This document shows, in pieces, positions 59,293 to 64,000 of a stretch of DNA of 64,000 bases (positions are counted from its first letter, which is position 1; each line of letters opens with the position of its first letter). The stretch covers positions 1 to 64,000 of the forward strand of contig CAJTXR010000005.1 in assembly GCA_910584005.1 (NCBI GenBank), read 5' to 3'. Origin of the DNA: an uncultured Anaeroplasmataceae bacterium (GTDB lineage Bacteria; Bacillota_I; Bacilli_A; Acholeplasmatales; Anaeroplasmataceae). Position numbers and translations under genes: made by a program. Under the pieces are notes generated by a model, which had not been told where the DNA came from, made no database searches, and saw only the letters and a list, made by a program, of their open reading frames with translations.

Positions 59293-60795
59293 ATGAAAAA
59301 ACAAGAATCAACTCCAACTTTATATGTTGTTGGAGATTCTACATTAGCTAGCTTTAATGATCCTTATTTTTACCCACGATTTGGCTATGGGACTCAACTT
59401 GTTAAATTTTTTAATGATAAAATAAAAATTCAAAATTTAGCATTATCAGGAAGAAGCTCTAAAAGCTATATACAAGAAGAAAACTATCAAAGATTAAAAG
59501 AAACTTTTCAAAAAGGAGATTATCTTTTAATTGGATTTGGTCATAATGATCAAAAAAGCGATGATAAGAATCGATTTACTGACGCAAGAACATCTTTTCA
59601 AGATCCAAATTCCTTTCAATTCTATCTTTATGAATATTATATAAAACTTGCTATTGAGAAGGGAGGAACACCCATACTTTGTACACCGATTGTGCGAGCG
59701 GATTTAAAGAATTGCTATACCAAAAATAGTGCTCATATTACTCCAACAGGAGATTATGCAGAAGCAATCTTAGCCTTAGGGAAAGAAAAGAAGGTTACTG
59801 TTTTAGATTTGAGAGCTTTAACCAAATTGAAATATGAACATATTGGATTTGAACAGGCTAAGTACTTTCATGCTGTTATTGCTGGGAAAAAAGATGAACA
59901 AAAGAAATTTATTCCTAATTTTCTTACCGTTGATTTGACTCATTTGAATGTGTATGGAGCTTGTTATGTTGCATATTTAGTTGCGACTCTTTTAAAGGAC
60001 ACGGATTGTCCTTTAAAAGAGTATTTACTCAAAGAGATTAAAGAACCTATGAAAGAAGACTGCTTACTTCCTAACCCTGAATATCAAATGAATGAATATA
60101 AGGTTCCAGTGTTAGATACATATCAACCTTCCTCTAATTTTACGACTATGGATAAAGAATGGTATGGAACTGCCTTTGGAGATTGCGGTGGAATTCCTTC
60201 TATAAATGAAAATGGATTTATAGCAAAAGAAGTAAAAAAAGGAATTTACCATGTTGGACAATATGGTTCCACTTTGAAAGGAAAAATCAGCTTTTCCTCA
60301 GATGGTTTAGCATTTATATTTAAGCAAATTGGTATTCACTATAATTTTAAAGCCTCTGTTAAAGCGACAATTTTAAAAACGGCTCATACAAAACAAGCAG
60401 GGTTTGGACTTATGCTACGAGATGATTGTTACATAAAACAAAAAACACCATCTGAACTTATAGCGAGTAATTCTTTATCTGCTGGGTTCTTATGTAAGGA
60501 TTCAGCCATGGGAATTCTACTCAAAAAAGAAGGCACGGAAATTGAAACTCCTTACATAGTAGATGAATTTTATCAAGAAAATGAAGAATGCAGACTTGAG
60601 GTTATCCGACTTGGACAATCCATCACGGTAACTGTCTTTTACCAAAACCAAGAATATAGTAAAACTTATTTTGATTTTGATTTAATGGCAATGGATCAAA
60701 ACTATATGTATTTAGGGATGTTTGCAACACGGGGAACATTAGTAGAGTTTTATGATGTGGAATTTGAGTATACAGGAACCTCTTTAGGAGCATAA
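59293..60795 (+). CDS. SGNH esterase, rhamnogalacturonan acetylesterase-like, with C-terminal domain
   Basis: A 500-residue protein without a signal peptide. Residues 1-245 match the CE12-type SGNH fold: VVGDSTLASF with nucleophile Ser (about 17), LALSGRSSKSYI, IGFGHNDQKSD and DLTHLNVYGACYVA (Asp/His). The C-terminal 250 residues form a beta-rich concanavalin-like domain (AGFGLMLRDDCYI) that may bind carbohydrate. Probably deacetylates imported pectic oligomers in the cytoplasm. It has its own leader after the uronate-operon terminator. The C-terminal part is not recognised further. Confidence 0.85.
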   Translation: MKKQESTPTLYVVGDSTLASFNDPYFYPRFGYGTQLVKFFNDKIKIQNLALSGRSSKSYIQEENYQRLKETFQKGDYLLIGFGHNDQKSDDKNRFTDARTSFQDPNSFQFYLYEYYIKLAIEKGGTPILCTPIVRADLKNCYTKNSAHITPTGDYAEAILALGKEKKVTVLDLRALTKLKYEHIGFEQAKYFHAVIAGKKDEQKKFIPNFLTVDLTHLNVYGACYVAYLVATLLKDTDCPLKEYLLKEIKEPMKEDCLLPNPEYQMNEYKVPVLDTYQPSSNFTTMDKEWYGTAFGDCGGIPSINENGFIAKEVKKGIYHVGQYGSTLKGKISFSSDGLAFIFKQIGIHYNFKASVKATILKTAHTKQAGFGLMLRDDCYIKQKTPSELIASNSLSAGFLCKDSAMGILLKKEGTEIETPYIVDEFYQENEECRLEVIRLGQSITVTVFYQNQEYSKTYFDFDLMAMDQNYMYLGMFATRGTLVEFYDVEFEYTGTSLGA

Positions 60796-60796
60796 A

Positions 60797-60834
60797 AAAA
60801 AGAACTTTGTTTTAAAGTTCTTTTTCTTTAAATA
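60797..60834. terminator. Bidirectional terminator between the esterase and TetR genes
   Basis: AAAAGAACTTTgttttAAAG then TTCTTTTTCTTT; perfect stem with A and T tracts on either side. Confidence 0.9.
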
Positions 60835-61411
60835 AAATCGAAGAATGAAACAATTCATTTAAAAATGAAGTTATATTTGTTTTAAATTCTTCAACATGAC
60901 TCATTTTGTCCTTTTCAATCCAGTCAACAATCATTTTGTTGGCTCCTCCAATTAAAAAGGATAGAATGTGCTGTTTATTATATTTAAATTCTAATGAAAA
61001 ATGTTCTTGAATCTCATCTAAAAATTTATAAGAAGTAGTTTCAATAATATAAGTTAAAATAGAATTCTCTTGGTTTTGAAATTTTTTAATTAAGGTTTTA
61101 TTTTCATAAATCTCATCTACAACTAATGTAACAATAATTTGAAATATAGAGAGTAAAGCGTCATTAGAACTTAAATGAGAAAATGGAAGCATAGAAATTT
61201 TGTCTATGATTTTAAGTTTTATTTCTTCAACACAATCCTGAAACAATTCATATTTATCTTGATAGTGAGAATAAAAAGTTACACGATTCACTGAAGCCTT
61301 TTGACAAATTTTAGTGACATTGATTTTTTCAAAGGTTTCATATTCTAGAAGTTCTAAGAGTGCTTGTTTTAATTTTTTTCTTGTTTTGATTATTCTTATA
61401 TCTTCTTTCAA
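60812..61411 (-). CDS. TetR/AcrR-family transcriptional regulator
   Basis: A 199-residue regulator. The N-terminal HTH reads about 10-55: KKLKQALLELLEYETFEKIN then VTKICQKASVNRVTFYSHYQDKYELF, with the typical TetR recognition helix. The C-terminal ligand domain is like the TetR_C_7 or DhaS-like type. TTG 61411 (or GTG 61420) is the start, with AGGTG upstream. It is divergent from pgm and could control itself, pgm or the uronate genes; none is proven. Confidence 0.9.
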   Translation of the reverse strand: MKEDIRIIKTRKKLKQALLELLEYETFEKINVTKICQKASVNRVTFYSHYQDKYELFQDCVEEIKLKIIDKISMLPFSHLSSNDALLSIFQIIVTLVVDEIYENKTLIKKFQNQENSILTYIIETTSYKFLDEIQEHFSLEFKYNKQHILSFLIGGANKMIVDWIEKDKMSHVEEFKTNITSFLNELFHSSILFKEKEL

Positions 61412-61494
61412 TTTTAACACCTACTCTTCGTGTATCTAAAAAATATTATACCATAGATAAAATTATATTGAATAGAAGAAATTTCAAAAAATTG

Positions 61495-61504
61495 AACTAG
61501 CTAG
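61495..61504. promoter_or_regulatory. Short palindrome in the TetR-pgm intergenic region
   Basis: ACTAGCTAGT is perfectly self-complementary and lies between the two divergent genes. Candidate operator for the TetR protein; length is short, so chance is possible. Confidence 0.35.
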
Positions 61505-61552
61505 TAGAAAACCCTTTCATTTTTTTGTATAATAGATAATATAAGGAGAACT

Positions 61553-63247
61553 ATGTGTATGAATTATTTAGAAAAAGCAGAAGTATGGAAAAAAAATAAA
61601 AATTTAGATCCATCCTTAAGAAAAGAATTAGAGGAAATGGATGATAAGGCTTTACAAGAAGCGTTCACTACGGATTTGGAATTTGGAACAGGAGGCTTAC
61701 GAGGAATTTTAGGAGCTGGAACAAATCGGATGAATATCTACATTGTTTCCAAAGCGACCTTAGGATTTGGTAGATATTTATCTCAATTTAAAAAAGCCTT
61801 TAAAAGAGGTGTTGCAATTTCTCATGATAATCGGCACCAGTCTAAGGAGTTTGCAAGAATATCTGCAGAAGTATTATCTACTTTAGGGTTTAAAGTTTAT
61901 TTATTTGAAGATTTAAGACCAACACCAGAATTATCTTATGCTGTTCGTTATTTTGGATGTGTTGGAGGAATTATGATTACAGCTTCTCATAATCCTAAGG
62001 AATATAACGGGTATAAGATTTATGATGAAAGTGGTTGTCAATTGGTTCCTAAGGATGCAGATCAAGTCATTGCTGAAATCAATAAAATCGAGGATTATTT
62101 CTCTATTGATCATTCTAAGCATCATAATAAAATTAAATACATCGGTTCAAAGGTGGATGCTGCATATATAAAAGAAGTAAAGAAAATTATTTTACGCCCT
62201 AATTTAAAAAAGAATTTTAAATTGGTGTATACTCCACTTCATGGTACAGGACAAGTTTTTGCGGCAGATGTATTAAAGAGTGTAGGATATGATGTATATC
62301 CTCTTGCTTGTCAAATGACAAATGATCCTGATTTTTCAGGAGTAAAAACATCAAACCCAGAAAACAAGGAAGCCTATGATGAAGCAATCGCTTATGCAAA
62401 AGAAATTGGGGCTCCAATTGTTTTAGCAACCGATCCTGATGCGGATCGTTTGGGTATTGCGGTTGAGCATAATGGCGAGTATGTATTGTTTACTGGCAAT
62501 CAAACCGCATCCTTAGTTTTAGATTATATTTTAAGAACACGTAAAGAACTTAATACGCTTCCTAAGGATGGGTATGTGTTTACAACGAATGTTTCTTCAA
62601 CTTTACCTGTTGCGATTGCACAACGTTATGGAATGAAAGTTGAGATTACATTAACTGGATTTAAATTTATTGGTGAAAAAGCAAGAGAAATGGAAAACGG
62701 GAAAGGAACCTATGTCTTTGGTTTTGAAGAATCTTATGGATGCTTAGTATCAGATTGTGTAAGAGATAAAGATTCCATTCAAGCTATCCTAATGCTTTGT
62801 GAAACTGCTGCATACTATTATGAAAAAAATATGGATTTAGTGGAAGCTTTAAATGAAATCTATGAAGAGTATGGATACTATAAGGAAGGCATTACAAACA
62901 TTGGATTAAAAGGTTTAGAAGGTGCTGCTAAAATTAAACGGATTATGGAATATTTTAGAACTACTGAAATTGCATTAAAGAACTTTAAGATATTGGCAAA
63001 GGATGATGTGAAATTAGGTGTTCATACAGATTTAGTATCTGGTGAAACTTCTACAATTTATCTTCCTTCTAGCAATGTAATTAAATATTATTTAAATGAT
63101 AATATGTGGTTCGTTTTAAGACCTTCTGGAACTGAACCTAAATTAAAAGTATATTATGGTGTTGTTGGTAACGATCATGAATCTGCAAATGCCAAATTAG
63201 AAGAATTAACTAAAGAAGTAATGGCTATTGTTGAAAAGGTGGAATAA
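61553..63247 (+). CDS. Phosphoglucomutase/phosphomannomutase
   Basis: A 564-residue alpha-D-phosphohexomutase of the Bacillus PgcA type, interconverting glucose-1- and glucose-6-phosphate (or mannose forms). Active-site Ser in ITASHNPKEYNGYK (about 143), metal loop DPDADRLGIAV (about 294), sugar loop GFEESYG and phosphate-binding RPSGTEPKLKVY (about 526). ATG 61553, or ATG 61559 with better spacing to AAGGAG. Divergent from TetR. Followed by a hairpin terminator. Confidence 0.95.
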   Translation: MCMNYLEKAEVWKKNKNLDPSLRKELEEMDDKALQEAFTTDLEFGTGGLRGILGAGTNRMNIYIVSKATLGFGRYLSQFKKAFKRGVAISHDNRHQSKEFARISAEVLSTLGFKVYLFEDLRPTPELSYAVRYFGCVGGIMITASHNPKEYNGYKIYDESGCQLVPKDADQVIAEINKIEDYFSIDHSKHHNKIKYIGSKVDAAYIKEVKKIILRPNLKKNFKLVYTPLHGTGQVFAADVLKSVGYDVYPLACQMTNDPDFSGVKTSNPENKEAYDEAIAYAKEIGAPIVLATDPDADRLGIAVEHNGEYVLFTGNQTASLVLDYILRTRKELNTLPKDGYVFTTNVSSTLPVAIAQRYGMKVEITLTGFKFIGEKAREMENGKGTYVFGFEESYGCLVSDCVRDKDSIQAILMLCETAAYYYEKNMDLVEALNEIYEEYGYYKEGITNIGLKGLEGAAKIKRIMEYFRTTEIALKNFKILAKDDVKLGVHTDLVSGETSTIYLPSSNVIKYYLNDNMWFVLRPSGTEPKLKVYYGVVGNDHESANAKLEELTKEVMAIVEKVE

Positions 63248-63249
63248 TT

Positions 63250-63284
63250 GTTAAAATGGTCAATAAAATTTGACCATTTTTTTA
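63250..63284 (+). terminator. Terminator after phosphoglucomutase
   Basis: AAAATGGTCA-ataaaat-TTGACCATTTTTTT, a good stem with a T run. Confidence 0.9.
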
Positions 63285-63296
63285 AGGAGAGAATGT

Positions 63297-64000
63297 ATGG
63301 ATTTTTTAGATGTTGCGAAAAGGCAATTTATGATAGATTATCAATTGAAGACTTTTCCAAAAGAAAAGATTAAATTCATAGAATCTAAAGAGTTTCCTTT
63401 AAATTCAATGAATTATCTTAAGGGTACTCCATTTTTAAATTTTATTTATTTTGGGGACAATTTATTTATTTGTGCAAATCAGAAAATAAAAGATTTTGTT
63501 ACCTTATATATCCAAAAATGTGGGACTGAACTTTACCGAGTTTTTGATGCTCCTAATTGTATGGCCTTAAATAATGAGTTGGAAAAATATGGGTATACCA
63601 TTGCTCACTTGGCACAATATTTTTTACCTACAACTCAATTTACAGAAGTGGATTACAAGGAATATACGATACAACTATTTTGTAAAAATGAAATTGAAGA
63701 ACTCTATTCTAAATGTGATTTTCCTCTTGCTTTATGTGGCACTACAAAAGGAAGGAGAAGAGATGAACTTGCTCTAGCATGCATCATTGACGGAGATATT
63801 GTTGGTGTTGCTGCTTGTACAAATGATTCAGATACCATGTGGCAAATTGGTGTTGAAATAAATGAAAAATATCAAAAAAAAGGGATTGGAACAATTTTAG
63901 TCCAAGAGTTAAAAAATGAAATTCTTAAATTAGGGAAGGTTCCCTTTTATTGTTGTGCTTGGAGCAATCTTGCTTCTAAACGATTGGCTAGAAAAGCTGG
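63297..64000 (+). CDS. GNAT-family acetyltransferase, cut by the window end
   Basis: An open frame from ATG 63297 (AAGGAGAG upstream) that runs off the window without a stop, at least 234 codons. The last 60 residues have the acetyl-CoA pattern IGVEINEKYQKKGIGTILV and a motif B-like WSNLASKRLARKAG. The N-terminal half (about 1-130) is a separate domain I do not recognise, so this may be a two-domain GNAT. Three-prime partial; substrate unknown. Confidence 0.8.
   Translation, partial: MDFLDVAKRQFMIDYQLKTFPKEKIKFIESKEFPLNSMNYLKGTPFLNFIYFGDNLFICANQKIKDFVTLYIQKCGTELYRVFDAPNCMALNNELEKYGYTIAHLAQYFLPTTQFTEVDYKEYTIQLFCKNEIEELYSKCDFPLALCGTTKGRRRDELALACIIDGDIVGVAACTNDSDTMWQIGVEINEKYQKKGIGTILVQELKNEILKLGKVPFYCCAWSNLASKRLARKA

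Overview
The window is 64 kb of AT-rich, low-GC Gram-positive chromosome. TGA acts as a stop throughout and Trp is TGG, so the code is standard and not the Mycoplasma type. Gene order and regulation (polA-mutM-coaE-dnaB-dnaI-T box-thrS, recD2-small ORF-alaS-ruvX-DUF1292-O-methyltransferase, hpf-secA, RNase J, preQ1-queT, long-form HPF) point to class Bacilli. AdhE fermentation, an M60-type glycoprotein peptidase and intracellular uronate catabolism suggest a host- or gut-associated anaerobe, perhaps near Erysipelotrichia or a deep-branching Bacilli lineage. The taxon is an inference; no rRNA gene is present.

Layout. 1-2.3 kb is an accessory patch: a tyrosine recombinase with an inverted repeat enclosing a promoter-like sequence, a decayed IS21-type istA fragment, an orphan three-spacer CRISPR array with a type II-like repeat and no cas genes, and an unidentified structured RNA with its own promoter and terminator. 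2.4-11.7 kb holds a MATE exporter, a small membrane protein, adhE, yhbY and a 1307-residue surface M60-like metallopeptidase. 11.8-20.9 kb is the replication/repair block (polA, nitroreductase, mutM, coaE, a small unknown, dnaB, dnaI) followed by T-box-controlled thrS. 21-26.2 kb holds ABC-F/MarR, yceD-rpmF, a preQ1 riboswitch with an enlarged queT, rsmH, pseudogene debris and tRNA-Leu(TAG), then an IS3-type remnant. 26.7-32 kb holds NUDIX, flavin reductase-like and GNAT genes and an envelope-lipid set (two PlsC-type acyltransferases, a DAG-kinase-like lipid kinase, a DUF368 transporter).

32-35.6 kb is mnmA-recD2-tiny ORF. 35.8-39 kb is an apparent insertion before alaS: a secreted subtilase, three tandem lipoprotein paralogues (two nearly identical) and an XRE regulator. 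39.1-52.3 kb is housekeeping: alaS, ruvX, DUF1292, O-methyltransferase, exonuclease, a short racemase, RNase J, proS, a ComF-position zinc-ribbon ORF, csp, hpf, secA. 52.4-60.8 kb is a uronate/pectin module (kdgA, two kdgK paralogues, YhcH-type protein, TIM-barrel isomerase, kduI, kduD and an SGNH esterase with no visible signal peptide). It starts at a perfect consensus promoter followed by a perfect palindrome that is probably an operator. The window ends with a TetR regulator, phosphoglucomutase and a truncated GNAT gene.

How the genes work together: kduI and kduD convert 5-keto-4-deoxyuronate to 2-keto-3-deoxygluconate, kdgK phosphorylates it and kdgA splits KDPG to pyruvate and glyceraldehyde-3-phosphate. 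AdhE can reoxidise the resulting NADH. The SGNH esterase probably deacetylates imported pectic oligomers. No transporter or secreted pectinase for this pathway lies in the window.
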